Shown piece after piece: positions 9,920-17,756 of a DNA stretch of 64,000 nt; the first letter of the stretch is position 1; every line of letters begins with the position of its first letter. Position numbers and translations under genes: made by a program. Origin of the DNA: Betaproteobacteria bacterium (GTDB taxonomy: Bacteria; Pseudomonadota; Gammaproteobacteria; Burkholderiales; Thiobacillaceae); the NCBI GenBank assembly GCA_016219425.1, contig JACRNB010000011.1, positions 62,001 through 126,000 on the forward strand, given 5' to 3'. The notes below the pieces were generated by a model, which did no database searches, was not told the origin of the DNA, and saw only the letters and a list, made by a program, of their open reading frames with translations.

Positions 9920-10783
9920 ATGCGCCAGCGCCTTTTCATCACCATCTCCGATGCACGCGACGTACGCCAGTACTCGGTGCACAGCACGGTGGGAAAGCTG
10001 CTGATGGTCGCCCTGTCGGGCCACGCGGTGCTGATCCTGGCGGGGTTGCTGGGTCTGGGCTGGATTGCGTGGGAGATTGACGCCCTCAATCTCGCCCGTC
10101 AGGCCCTGGCGCATGAGGTTCGCGCCGATGCGGACGTGAAGAGCCGGCAGCGTTCGCAGGCCGAATCCGAGTTGAACGACATCGAAAAACAGATTCAGCG
10201 CAAGCGCGAAGAGCTTGGCATCATCAACCGCGTCACCAAGCCGGTCCCCTCCTCCAGCGCCCTCGAATCGAAAAAGGTGGGCGGCAACATCGCCCAGACC
10301 ATCAAGCCCTACCTGCCCATCGGCGCACCACTCAAGGGCGGGCAGGTCTCCAGCGCCTTCGGCATGCGTTTTCACCCCATCTGGATGAAACGCGCCTTCC
10401 ACAAAGGCATCGACTTCGATATCGCCCAACATACCCCGGTCAAGGCCACGGCGGACGGGGTGGTGGACGCAGTCGCCAAGAGTGAGGACGGATTCGGGCT
10501 GATGGTCTCCCTGCGCCATGCCTTCAACTTCAAGACCGTGTACGCCCATCTGGACAAAAGTAGCGTCGCCGAAGGCCAGATCGTGCGCAAAGGCGAGGTC
10601 ATCGCCACCTCCGGTAACACGGGGCTGTCCACCGCCCCGCACCTGCACTACGAAGTCCGATACGACGACAAACCGCTCAACCCCCACCCCTTCCTCCACC
10701 CGGAGGGCGACGGCATCGGGAAGTTGATCAAGCAAGCGAGGAGCGCACCATGGGAATCTTCAACAGCCTTCCGGGCGCCGTAG
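9920..10783 (+). CDS. M23 family peptidoglycan endopeptidase
   Basis: An approximately 287-aa membrane-anchored protein: transmembrane helix near residues 28-50, a charged coiled-coil stretch, then an M23 (LytM-type) domain. The zinc motifs are HKGIDFD and, later, the HLH of TAPHLHYEVR, so the enzyme should be catalytically intact. The ATG at 9920 is preferred to an in-frame TTG at 9854, which gives an untypical leader. The 3' end overlaps the bactofilin gene by 34 bp. M23-bactofilin pairs shape cell-wall growth in other bacteria. Confidence 0.92.
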   Translation: MRQRLFITISDARDVRQYSVHSTVGKLLMVALSGHAVLILAGLLGLGWIAWEIDALNLARQALAHEVRADADVKSRQRSQAESELNDIEKQIQRKREELGIINRVTKPVPSSSALESKKVGGNIAQTIKPYLPIGAPLKGGQVSSAFGMRFHPIWMKRAFHKGIDFDIAQHTPVKATADGVVDAVAKSEDGFGLMVSLRHAFNFKTVYAHLDKSSVAEGQIVRKGEVIATSGNTGLSTAPHLHYEVRYDDKPLNPHPFLHPEGDGIGKLIKQARSAPWESSTAFRAP

Positions 10784-11172
10784 GCGAGCGCACCGACAAA
10801 ACGGTGATCGCCAAGGGCACCCGCATCACCGGGACCATCCACACCGACGTCCTGCTCATGATCGACGGCGCGGTCGAAGGCGAGGTCCACTCCAGCACCG
10901 ACGTCTCGGTCGGCATCCACGGCTGTTTTGTCGGCACGATGAACGCCAAACACATCCTGGTCAGCGGTCAGACCGAGGGCAGCATCACCTGCGACCGGCT
11001 GGAGATCCTGAAGAGCGGCGTGGTCAACGGCGATGTGGTGCTGCGCGAGCTCACCATCGAATCCGGCGGACGCTTTTTCGGCCAGAGCCGCGAGGCCAAG
11101 GCGGCGGAGATCATGGAGTTCGTCCCCCCCGCCGCCGCACTGGAAGTGGTGCAAAAAACCAAACGCGGCTGA
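10750..11172 (+). CDS. bactofilin (polymer-forming cytoskeletal protein)
   Basis: A 140-aa protein with the DUF583/bactofilin beta-helix core: repeated G-x-I/V steps such as AKGTRITGTIHTDVLLMIDGAVEGEV split into short strands, flanked by short disordered ends. Bactofilins polymerise without nucleotide and often recruit an M23 endopeptidase. The overlapping upstream M23 gene fits that partnership. Confidence 0.95.
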   Translation: MGIFNSLPGAVGERTDKTVIAKGTRITGTIHTDVLLMIDGAVEGEVHSSTDVSVGIHGCFVGTMNAKHILVSGQTEGSITCDRLEILKSGVVNGDVVLRELTIESGGRFFGQSREAKAAEIMEFVPPAAALEVVQKTKRG

Positions 11173-11177
11173 ACGGC

Positions 11178-11549
11178 CTAGGCGTATTCCTTCATGGCCC
11201 GGCGTCTGCCGGGCTTTTTCTTCAGGATCACCACGCCCTTGACCACCGCCTTGAGATCGCCCTCGATGGGGATGTTGGGGTAGACCGGGTTGAGCGGCTT
11301 CAGCATCCAGCCCTCCGGGCGCTGCACCAGTTGCCGGAAGATGTGCTCCTCGTTGGCCCAGGCCACCACGAAGGAGCCGTCCTTGGCCAGGCCTTCCGGC
11401 TCCACCACGATGATCTCGCCCTCCTCGAACTCCGGCAGCATGGAATCGCCCAGCACCATCAGGGCATAGGGTTCGCCGCTGGCGCAGGCCGCGGCCTCCG
11501 GCTCCGCCTCGGCGGGTTTGACGGGGATGGGAAAGGGTTTCTGACTCAT
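11178..11549 (-). CDS. S24 (LexA/UmuD-like) peptidase domain protein lacking the catalytic Lys
   Basis: A 123-aa protein consisting only of an S24 domain, with no helix-turn-helix. The serine site GDSMLPEF (Ser36) is present. The position expected for the catalytic lysine, 36-37 residues later, reads HIFRQL, with Arg72 in place of Lys, so self-cleavage is doubtful. It begins 1 bp after the mutL stop with GAGG inside the end of mutL, so it is co-translated with mutL. The role is unknown and a damage-response link is only inference from the family and the neighbour. Confidence 0.8.
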   Translation of the reverse strand: MSQKPFPIPVKPAEAEPEAAACASGEPYALMVLGDSMLPEFEEGEIIVVEPEGLAKDGSFVVAWANEEHIFRQLVQRPEGWMLKPLNPVYPNIPIEGDLKAVVKGVVILKKKPGRRRAMKEYA

Positions 11550-11550
11550 T

Positions 11551-13329
11551 TCATTTACCTCGCATGAACATCCGGTCCAGGTCCGCCAGCGTGAGCGGGA
11601 ACCAGGTAGGGCGTCCGTGGTTGCATTGATCGGCGCGTTCGGTGGCTTCCATATCGCGCAGCAGGGCGTTCATCTCGGGCACGGTGAGGCGGCGGTGGGC
11701 GCGCACCGCGCCGTGGCAGGCCAGGGTGGCCAGGAGTTCGTTGCGGCGCGCGGTCATGGCGGCGGAGATACCGAATTCGCGCACATCCTTCAACACCTCG
11801 CGCGCCAGGGTCTCCGCGTCCGCATCTTTCAGCAAGGCAGGCAGGGCGCGCACCGCCAGATGGGTGGGGGAGACCGGGGCGATCTCGAAGCCGATTCCGG
11901 CCAGGGCCGCGCCCGCCTCTTCCGCCGTCGCCATCTCCAGCGCCGTGGCCTGGAACACCACCGGAATCAGCAACGGCTGGCTGCCCAGGTTGCGTTGTTC
12001 CATGCCCGCCTTGAGGCGCTCGTAGACGATGCGTTCATGCGCGGCGTGCATGTCCACCACCACCAGGCCCTGGGCGTTCTGCGCCAGGATGTAGATGCCG
12101 GAGAGTTGCGCCAGGGCGTAGCCCAGGGGGGGCGCATCCCCCTGTAGGAGCCCGGCTGCGCCGGGCGATCCCCCCCCGTGCAAGCCACCCGCATCGCCCG
12201 GCGCAGCCGGGCTCCTACCACCAGGGGAGAAGGCGTCGGCCACCACGGCGTAGTAGGCGCGCGGTTCGGCGACGAAGCCGCCTTGAACGTGCGCGGCGGG
12301 AGTCCCCCCGCCATACCGGACATCCGGCCCCGCAGAGGCCTCCGCCCCGCGCCCCAGCGCCCGCTCCAGCACATGCAGCACGAACTGGTGCACCGGGCGC
12401 GCATCGCGGAAGCGCACCTCGGTCTTGGCCGGGTGCACGTTCACGTCCACGCCCTCGGGCGGCAGTTCCAGGAACAGGACAAAGGCGGGGTGGCGCTCGT
12501 GGTGCAGCACGTCGCGGTAGGCCTCGCGCACGGCGTGGGCGAGCAGCTTGTCGCGCACAAAACGGCCATTCACGAACAGGTACTGGGCGTCGCGCCCGGC
12601 GCGGGAATAGGCGGGCAGACCGGCCAGGCCGAACAGGCGCAACGGCCCGGCGGCCTCGTCCACGGTGCGCGCGGCGGCGGCGAATTCCTCGCCCATCACC
12701 GCCAGGGCGCGCGCCTGCCAGTCGCCCGGCGCAAAACGGCGCGCGGCCTTGCCGTTGTGCATCAGGGTGAAGGCGGTTTGCGGGTGGGCCAGGGCAAGAC
12801 GGCAGAACACATCGTCGCAATGGCCGTACTCGGTGGCGGGGGTGCGCAGGAATTTGCGCCGCGCCGGGGTGTTGAAGAACAGGTCGCGCACCTCCACCAC
12901 CGTACCCGCCGCCAGGGCCGCCGGTTCCGGTGCGGCCAGGCGGCCATCCAGCGCGCCGGTCTTCCAGGCATGCGCCGAGGCGCGCGCGCGGCTGGTGAGG
13001 GTGAGACGGGAGACGGCGGCGATGCTGGCCAGGGCCTCGCCGCGAAAGCCCAGGCTGGCGACCCGCTCCAGGTCGTCCAGGCTGGCGATCTTGCTGGTGG
13101 CGTGGCGCGTCAGGGCCAGGGGCAGCTCGTCCGGGGCGATGCCGCCGCCATCGTCCGCCACCCGGATCAGGCGCACGCCGCCCTCCTCCAGGTCCACGCG
13201 CAGGTCGCCGGCGCCCGCGTCCAGGCTGTTTTCGACGAGTTCCTTGAGCGCCGAGGCGGGGCGTTCCACCACCTCGCCGGCGGCGATCTGGGAGATGAGG
13301 AGGTCAGGGAGGAGGCGGATGACGGGCAT
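11551..13329 (-). CDS. mutL: DNA mismatch repair protein MutL
   Basis: A 592-aa protein with an N-terminal GHKL ATPase (ELVENSLDAGA, DDGGGIAPDEL, GFRGEALASI). The C-terminal dimer domain has the endonuclease-type signature DMHAAHERIVYE (usual DQHA-x2-E-x4-E with Q to M) and CNHGRP near the end, so it is probably a nicking MutL unlike the E. coli protein. The linker between the domains contains a 25-codon repeat insertion (residues about 371-395) from a GTAG/CTAC palindrome that keeps the frame open. Confidence 0.96.
   Translation of the reverse strand: MPVIRLLPDLLISQIAAGEVVERPASALKELVENSLDAGAGDLRVDLEEGGVRLIRVADDGGGIAPDELPLALTRHATSKIASLDDLERVASLGFRGEALASIAAVSRLTLTSRARASAHAWKTGALDGRLAAPEPAALAAGTVVEVRDLFFNTPARRKFLRTPATEYGHCDDVFCRLALAHPQTAFTLMHNGKAARRFAPGDWQARALAVMGEEFAAAARTVDEAAGPLRLFGLAGLPAYSRAGRDAQYLFVNGRFVRDKLLAHAVREAYRDVLHHERHPAFVLFLELPPEGVDVNVHPAKTEVRFRDARPVHQFVLHVLERALGRGAEASAGPDVRYGGGTPAAHVQGGFVAEPRAYYAVVADAFSPGGRSPAAPGDAGGLHGGGSPGAAGLLQGDAPPLGYALAQLSGIYILAQNAQGLVVVDMHAAHERIVYERLKAGMEQRNLGSQPLLIPVVFQATALEMATAEEAGAALAGIGFEIAPVSPTHLAVRALPALLKDADAETLAREVLKDVREFGISAAMTARRNELLATLACHGAVRAHRRLTVPEMNALLRDMEATERADQCNHGRPTWFPLTLADLDRMFMRGK
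12144..12218. repeat. GTAG/CTAC palindromic repeat inside mutL
   Basis: A 75-bp element starting GTAGGAGCCCGGCTGCGCCG and ending with its inverse ...CCGGGCTCCTAC. Being exactly 25 codons it does not disturb the mutL frame and encodes a Gly/Ala/Pro-rich stretch. A half copy of the same family lies at 51198-51223. Confidence 0.88.
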
Positions 13330-13365
13330 GGCGGGGATTGTACCCAGCGACCCGGCGCGGTTCCG

Positions 13366-13423
13366 GTAGCGCAGGCGCCCTCGCCTGCTTCGTCGTTTTT
13401 GCAGGCGAGGGCGCCTGCGCTAC
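13366..13423. repeat. GTAG/CTAC palindromic repeat (GCAGGCGCCC family)
   Basis: A perfect hairpin with 23-bp arms, GTAGCGCAGGCGCCCTCGCC at the left and its complement at the right, around a 12-nt loop. A second member of the family is at 37145-37224. It lies between the mutL start and the ubiT end. Confidence 0.9.
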
Positions 13424-13430
13424 CCACCCG

Positions 13431-13901
13431 TCAGGCGTGGTGCAGGGCGCGTTCGCGCGCGCGGTCGGCCAGCCGGCCCAGCCCCAGGGGCAGGCGGGCG
13501 GTGACGGTCTCCCATTCCACGCCGTCGAGCAGGTTCTTTACCGTCAATCCCAGGTCGGTGTCGCCCTCGATCAGCAGACGGCGGTTGAAGAACAGGGTGT
13601 CCGGGTCTTCCACGCGCAGGGCCAGCCGGGCGTAGTCCAGGGCGGTGGCGGTGAAGGTGACGTCGGCGCGGGGTTCGCGCTCGGCATGGAAGCCGTGGGC
13701 GCCCACCGAGAAGTAGAAGGAGAGGCCCAAGTCCTTCACCTTGACGCAGAAGCGTCGGCCCTGGGCGTTGCTCCAGTCCAGGTCGCTCAGGGTGGGCCAC
13801 ACCAGGCGGTTGCCCACGCCCGTAAACACCTTGGAGGGCGGCCAGGCCGGCAGGGCGGCGATGAGGGCGGCCAGGGATTTGGGGAAGGCGGGCAGGTTCA
13901 T
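13431..13901 (-). CDS. ubiT: UbiT-like SCP2 lipid carrier protein
   Basis: A 156-aa SCP2-domain protein (middle motif DVTFTATALDYARLALRVEDP, then FFNRRLLIEGDTDLGLTVKNLLD). UbiT binds lipids and supports UbiU/UbiV in oxygen-independent ubiquinone synthesis. The ubiV and ubiU genes directly upstream on the same strand make the assignment strong. The ATG at 13901 is chosen since a longer frame would begin within the repeat at 13913-13969. Confidence 0.88.
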   Translation of the reverse strand: MNLPAFPKSLAALIAALPAWPPSKVFTGVGNRLVWPTLSDLDWSNAQGRRFCVKVKDLGLSFYFSVGAHGFHAEREPRADVTFTATALDYARLALRVEDPDTLFFNRRLLIEGDTDLGLTVKNLLDGVEWETVTARLPLGLGRLADRARERALHHA

Positions 13902-13912
13902 GGTGTCCTCCT

Positions 13913-13969
13913 GTAGCGCCGGCATCCTTGCCGGCAGGTTCAAAGAGCCGGCAAGGATGCCGGCGCTAC
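13913..13969. repeat. GTAG/CTAC palindromic repeat at the ubiV 3' end
   Basis: 23-bp arms (GTAGCGCCGGCATCCTTGCC... and its complement) around an 11-nt loop. The minus-strand reading supplies the last nine codons and the stop codon of ubiV. Confidence 0.9.
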
Positions 13970-14857
13970 GGATTCGGGCTTCCACGCCATGCCCGCCTCG
14001 CCCAGCCAGTAGCCGTCGCAGGGCGCGCCGGGCAGCAGGCGTTCGAGCCGGGCGGGGGCGTTCTGCGGCGGCAGGCTGCCGTCCAGCACCGCGCGCCAGG
14101 TGCGGACGACGTGTTCCATGTGCTGCGACTGCGGCGACAGACGCGCCACCGAGACCCCGGCGGTGCGCAGTTCGTCGACGCGGTGGGCCAGGCTCATGAC
14201 CCGTGCGGACTGGGTCTGGATGCCGTTGAGACAGAGGAAGGACTCGCCCTCGCGCGTGGCCAGCACCAGTCCATCCGGGTACTCCAGACAGCGGAACTGG
14301 CAGTCATCCTTTTGCAGGTTGTAGTGGCGCGCGGTGAAGCAGCGCGCGGAGAAGGCCAGGGGCAGACGACCGTGGACGAACAGTTCGGTCTCCATGCCCG
14401 CCGGAATCGGCATGGCGGCAAGCATCTCCCGAGGCATCTCCACCGGCGGAACCCAGCGTGTCGCGCCCAGTTCCGCCAGCAGGGAGAGCGTGTCCGGGTT
14501 GTAGGCGTTGAGGGTGGGGCCAGCGACGAAGGGCAGCCCCTTTTCCGCCAGCAGGCGCACCGCGCCCCATTCGTTGGCCTCCACCTTGAAACGCCCATCG
14601 CCGATGACCTTGCGCAGGGCCTTGAGGTCGGATTCCGACTCGATCAGGGTCTGGCTGCACAGCACTATCTCCTTGCCGGCGGCGGCGAGCTGGTCCGCCA
14701 GATCCAGGTAGTCCTGAAGGCGCAGCAGATGGCGGCGCGAGCACACCGTCTCGCCCAGATAAACGATGTCCACCGGCCAGGACGCCGCCGCCTCGTAGAA
14801 GGCCAGAGTGTCTTCGCGGGACCAGTAGTACAGGAGGGGGCCGAGGGAGAGTTTCAT
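13940..14857 (-). CDS. ubiV: UbiV, U32 peptidase-family iron-sulfur protein
   Basis: A 305-aa U32-family protein. With UbiU it forms a complex needed for O2-independent hydroxylation steps of ubiquinone synthesis. Four cysteines match the [4Fe-4S] ligands of the family: C39 (GETVCSRRH), C173 (SARCFTARHYN), C186 and C190 (DDCQFRC). The last nine residues (VAPASLPAL) and the stop come from a palindromic repeat, so the natural C terminus was probably replaced. Downstream of ubiU and upstream of ubiT. Confidence 0.94.
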   Translation of the reverse strand: MKLSLGPLLYYWSREDTLAFYEAAASWPVDIVYLGETVCSRRHLLRLQDYLDLADQLAAAGKEIVLCSQTLIESESDLKALRKVIGDGRFKVEANEWGAVRLLAEKGLPFVAGPTLNAYNPDTLSLLAELGATRWVPPVEMPREMLAAMPIPAGMETELFVHGRLPLAFSARCFTARHYNLQKDDCQFRCLEYPDGLVLATREGESFLCLNGIQTQSARVMSLAHRVDELRTAGVSVARLSPQSQHMEHVVRTWRAVLDGSLPPQNAPARLERLLPGAPCDGYWLGEAGMAWKPESVAPASLPAL

Positions 14858-14860
14858 TGG

Positions 14861-14975
14861 GATTTCGGATTTCGGATTTCGGATTTCGGATTTCGGATTT
14901 CGGATTTCGGATGTGGGACGCGTAGGCGGGCTTTACATATCCGAAATCCGACATCCGAAATCCGAAATCCGAAAT
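14861..14975. repeat. inverted arrays of the heptamer GATTTCG
   Basis: Seven perfect GATTTCG units (14861-14909) face five inverted CCGAAAT units (14941-14975, one variant CCGACAT) across a spacer of about 30 bp. The arrays could fold into a long hairpin in the ubiU-ubiV transcript. A second such pair is at 40512-40639. Confidence 0.92.
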
Positions 14976-14979
14976 CGCC

Positions 14980-15987
14980 TCATTTCCACGGCCTGTAATA
15001 CGCGCCCAGGGTATTCATGCTGCCTTCCGACACCTTGGCCAGTTCCGCCAGCCAGGCGGGCTGGGCCTTGAAGGTCTCGGGCGCGCGTTTGACCGCGTCG
15101 ATGGCGGCGCGCCAGACCTTGGTGACCTGGGCGACGTAGGCCGGGCTGCGCTGGCGGCCTTCGATCTTGATCGCGGCGATGCCTAAGCGCGCCATCTCCG
15201 GCAGGAACTCCAGGCTGTTGAGGCTGGTGGGCTCTTCCAGGGCGTAATAGGTCTCGCCGTTCACGGCGAAGCGGCCCTTGCACAGGGTGGGATAGCCAGC
15301 CTTTTCGTCGTCGGCGTAACGGTCGATGAGGATGCCGTTGAGGCGTGTTTCCATGCCCTGCGGGGTCTGCTGCCAGCGCACGGCATGGCCGGGGGAGCAA
15401 GCGCCGAAGGTGTTGGGGGAGTCGCCGCAGGCGTAGGAGGACAGCAGGCAGCGCCCTTCCACCATCACGCACAGGCCGCCGAAACCGAACAGTTCGATCT
15501 CCACGTCGGTGTGGTTCACCACGTTTTCCACCTGCGCCAGGGAGAGCACGCGCGGCAGCACGGCGCGCTGGATGCCGAAGCGCTCGCGGTAGAAGTTGAC
15601 CGCCTCGTAACTGGTGGCGGAACCCTGCACGGAGAGGTGCAGGCGCAGGTCCGGGTGATGCTTGCGGGCATAGGCCATGAGGCCGGGGTCGGCCAGGATG
15701 ATGGCGTCCACGCCGGTGGCGGCGGCGGTGTCCACCGCCGCGTGCCAGCGCGCCAGGGTGTCGGGCTGGGGGTAGGTGTTGAGCGCCATCAGCACCTTGC
15801 GCCCCTTGGCGTGGGCGTAGCGGATGCCTTCGGCCAGGGTCTTGGCGTCGAAGTTGAGCCCGGCGAAGTTGCGCGCGTTGGTGTTGTCCTTGAGGCCCAG
15901 ATAGACGCCGTCGGCGCCATGGTCCACAGCGGCCTTGAGGGCGGGCAGGCTGCCAGCGGGGCAGATCAGGTCAAGCAGGGCAGTCAT
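14980..15987 (-). CDS. ubiU: UbiU, U32 peptidase-family iron-sulfur protein
   Basis: A 335-aa partner of UbiV with the U32 start LLDLICPAGSLPALKAAVDHGADGVY (split motif). Cysteines C173, C180, C197 and C236 (GGLCVMVEGRC, FGACSPGH, TLCKGRF) correspond to the known cluster ligands with constant spacing. Anaerobic ubiquinone synthesis fits a cell respiring nitrate. The relE stop/start region overlaps its start by 4 bp (15984-15987). Confidence 0.95.
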   Translation of the reverse strand: MTALLDLICPAGSLPALKAAVDHGADGVYLGLKDNTNARNFAGLNFDAKTLAEGIRYAHAKGRKVLMALNTYPQPDTLARWHAAVDTAAATGVDAIILADPGLMAYARKHHPDLRLHLSVQGSATSYEAVNFYRERFGIQRAVLPRVLSLAQVENVVNHTDVEIELFGFGGLCVMVEGRCLLSSYACGDSPNTFGACSPGHAVRWQQTPQGMETRLNGILIDRYADDEKAGYPTLCKGRFAVNGETYYALEEPTSLNSLEFLPEMARLGIAAIKIEGRQRSPAYVAQVTKVWRAAIDAVKRAPETFKAQPAWLAELAKVSEGSMNTLGAYYRPWK

Positions 15988-16253
15988 CGATAGACCTCAC
16001 GGCGGTTGCCTACGCGCACGACCAGAATGCGCAGCACCTGATCCTCAATGGTGCAGACGACGCGGTAGTCGCCCACCCGGTATTTCCAGAAATCTCCCAA
16101 CTCGGAGCCCTTGAGGGCCTCGCCGATGGCACGGGGGGTGTCGAGCCGGAGCACGCGCTCCCGCAGAAAGGCGGTGATGCGACGGGCCACTTGTTTATCC
16201 AATCTGGCCATGTCTTTCTTGGCCGAGTCATCAAACTCAATCGACCAGGCCAA
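15984..16253 (-). CDS. RelE/ParE-type toxin
   Basis: An 89-aa RelE-fold protein: IEFDDSAKKDMARLDKQVA at the start, LKGSELGDFWKYRVGDYRVV in the middle, and VVRVGNRREVYR at the end. The TTG at 16253 (start LAWSIEFDD) is chosen because homologues start M-A-W-x-I-E-F and no ATG is available. This overlaps the antitoxin gene by 17 bp. RelE toxins cut mRNA on ribosomes, whereas ParE-type members attack gyrase; sequence alone does not separate them here. Confidence 0.87.
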   Translation of the reverse strand: MAWSIEFDDSAKKDMARLDKQVARRITAFLRERVLRLDTPRAIGEALKGSELGDFWKYRVGDYRVVCTIEDQVLRILVVRVGNRREVYR

Positions 16254-16461
16254 GACTGCGCTCCACTTCTTCCAGGGTGTGGGTGGTGGATTTGCCCGCC
16301 CGGATGTCCCGCAACCGCTGCTCCGCCAGGTACAGGTCTTCCATATCGTCCAGGTATTCCAGGATGGCTTCCCGTGCGTAGTAGGTCTTGGTGCGGCCTG
16401 TGGCCTTGGCGAGGGCGTCGAGGCGGGTTTCGATCTCGGCGGGTAGACGGATGGCAAGCAT
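16237..16461 (-). CDS. RelB/ribbon-helix-helix antitoxin
   Basis: A 74-aa protein starting MLAIRLPAEIETRLDALAKATGRT (in two parts), the usual ribbon-helix-helix beginning, followed by a helix with TKTYYAREAILEYLDDMEDL. The tail would bind the RelE-type toxin encoded by the overlapping downstream gene. The ATG at 16461 matches family starts better than the in-frame ATG at 16491, which overlaps the preceding radical SAM gene. Confidence 0.88.
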   Translation of the reverse strand: MLAIRLPAEIETRLDALAKATGRTKTYYAREAILEYLDDMEDLYLAEQRLRDIRAGKSTTHTLEEVERSLGLVD

Positions 16462-16483
16462 GGCGGGCTCCTGGAGGACGTTG

Positions 16484-17404
16484 CTATACAAGTGTAGCGC
16501 GAACGCCCTGGCGGCTGCCCCGCCGTTCCAGTTCCGCCGCCACGGCGTTCACCACCGGCCATTTCTGGCTGCACCACGCGGGGGCCAGCAGCAGTTCCGC
16601 CGGGGCGGTGCCGGTGACGCGGTGGTAGGGGATGCCCCAGGGGGTGCGTTCGATCAGGTCGGCGGCGATGTTCACGTACTCCTCCTTGAGCAGGGGCGTG
16701 TACTCGCCCTGCCGCCACTGCTTCGCCAGCAGTGTGTGTTTCACCACATGCAGGGGGTGCAGCTTCAATCCGTCGGTTCCGATGTCCAGCACGATGTCCA
16801 GGCTTTGTTGGCACTGCCCGGCGTCTTCGCCCGGCAGGCCGATGATGAGGTGGGTGCACACCGGGATGCCGCGCTCTCGTGCGGCCCGGCAGGCCTGAAC
16901 GTATTCCTTCAGGCCGTGCCCCCGGTTCACCCGTTCCAGGGTGGCGTCGGAGGCGGACTGTAGCCCCAGCTCCAGGATTATTTCAAGACCTTGCTGTCTG
17001 TAATTGGCCAGCAGGTCCAGCACCGCCGCGGGCACGCAGTCGGGCCGGGTGCCGACGGAGAGGCCGATCATGCCTTCCATCTCCAGGGCCTGGTCGTACT
17101 GGCGCTTGAGGTCGGCGACGTCGCCATAGGTGTTGGTGTAAGCCTGGAAATAGGCCAGGTACTTGCGCGCGCGGGTGCGCCGGGCGATGCCGCGCCGGCC
17201 CGATTCGAGCTGGTCCTGAAGCGGGGCGGCGTTGCGGTCGTTGGGACTGAAGGAGGCGTTGTTGCAGAAGGTGCAGCCGCCTATGCCCTTGCTGCCGTCC
17301 CGATTGGGGCAGGTGAAACCGGCGTCCAGGGCGATCTTGTGCACCCTCTCGCCGTGACGGGCGAGCAGCCATTGGCCGAAGGTGTGGACGCGGTCGGTGA
17401 GCAT
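16484..17404 (-). CDS. TIGR01212 (YhcC-type) radical SAM protein
   Basis: A 306-aa radical SAM protein with the odd cluster motif CPNRDGSKGIGGCTFCNN (C-x11-C-x2-C) near residues 32-49, followed by GTRPDC and LELGLQS motifs. This matches the YhcC family, whose substrate is unknown. Close relatives lie near nitrogen-respiration or tRNA-modification genes in other genomes, but no function is assigned here. Confidence 0.87.
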   Translation of the reverse strand: MLTDRVHTFGQWLLARHGERVHKIALDAGFTCPNRDGSKGIGGCTFCNNASFSPNDRNAAPLQDQLESGRRGIARRTRARKYLAYFQAYTNTYGDVADLKRQYDQALEMEGMIGLSVGTRPDCVPAAVLDLLANYRQQGLEIILELGLQSASDATLERVNRGHGLKEYVQACRAARERGIPVCTHLIIGLPGEDAGQCQQSLDIVLDIGTDGLKLHPLHVVKHTLLAKQWRQGEYTPLLKEEYVNIAADLIERTPWGIPYHRVTGTAPAELLLAPAWCSQKWPVVNAVAAELERRGSRQGVRATLV

Positions 17405-17414
17405 GCGGACGGGT

Positions 17415-17684
17415 TCACCCCTTCACCACGAAGTCGATGGTGACCTTCTCCGGGCCGTTGTCCAGGTAGGTGATCTCGACCTGGTCGCCATAGCGGGCCT
17501 GCATCTGCTGGAGCAGGGGGATGGGGTTGTGGTCGTTGGTGAAACGCATGCGCTCGCCGGGAGTCAGGGCGTCCAGCGCGCCGAAGATGGCGGCATGGCG
17601 GAAGCGCTTGGCGATGCCGCGGGCGTCAAATTCGTAGATGCCGTCGGCGCGGTTGTGGTTGTGTACGGGGATATGGATTTGCAT
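17415..17684 (-). CDS. DUF2249 domain protein
   Basis: An 89-aa protein starting MQIHIPVHNHNR at 17684 (a longer frame reaches 17735 but lacks family support). The core FDARGIAKRFRHAAIFGALDAL, read in two parts, and the MRFTNDHNPIPLLQQM segment match DUF2249. These proteins recur near nitrate, nitrite and NO metabolism genes and hemerythrins. The function is unknown. Confidence 0.83.
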   Translation of the reverse strand: MQIHIPVHNHNRADGIYEFDARGIAKRFRHAAIFGALDALTPGERMRFTNDHNPIPLLQQMQARYGDQVEITYLDNGPEKVTIDFVVKG

Positions 17685-17756
17685 CTTGGGCCTTCGCCTG
17701 AAAAAACGTGGGGCGGCAATAGTTGACCTTAACACTCGGATTAGCCTTGACTCTTG

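Noticed and set aside
13902-13985. Longer ubiT start at 13985
   Set aside because: The extra 28 codons are repeat sequence and do not match UbiT starts.
16491-16859. Long minus-strand frame upstream of relE as a larger toxin gene
   Set aside because: It runs antiparallel in frame through the RelB and radical SAM genes; only the last 89 codons match the RelE fold.
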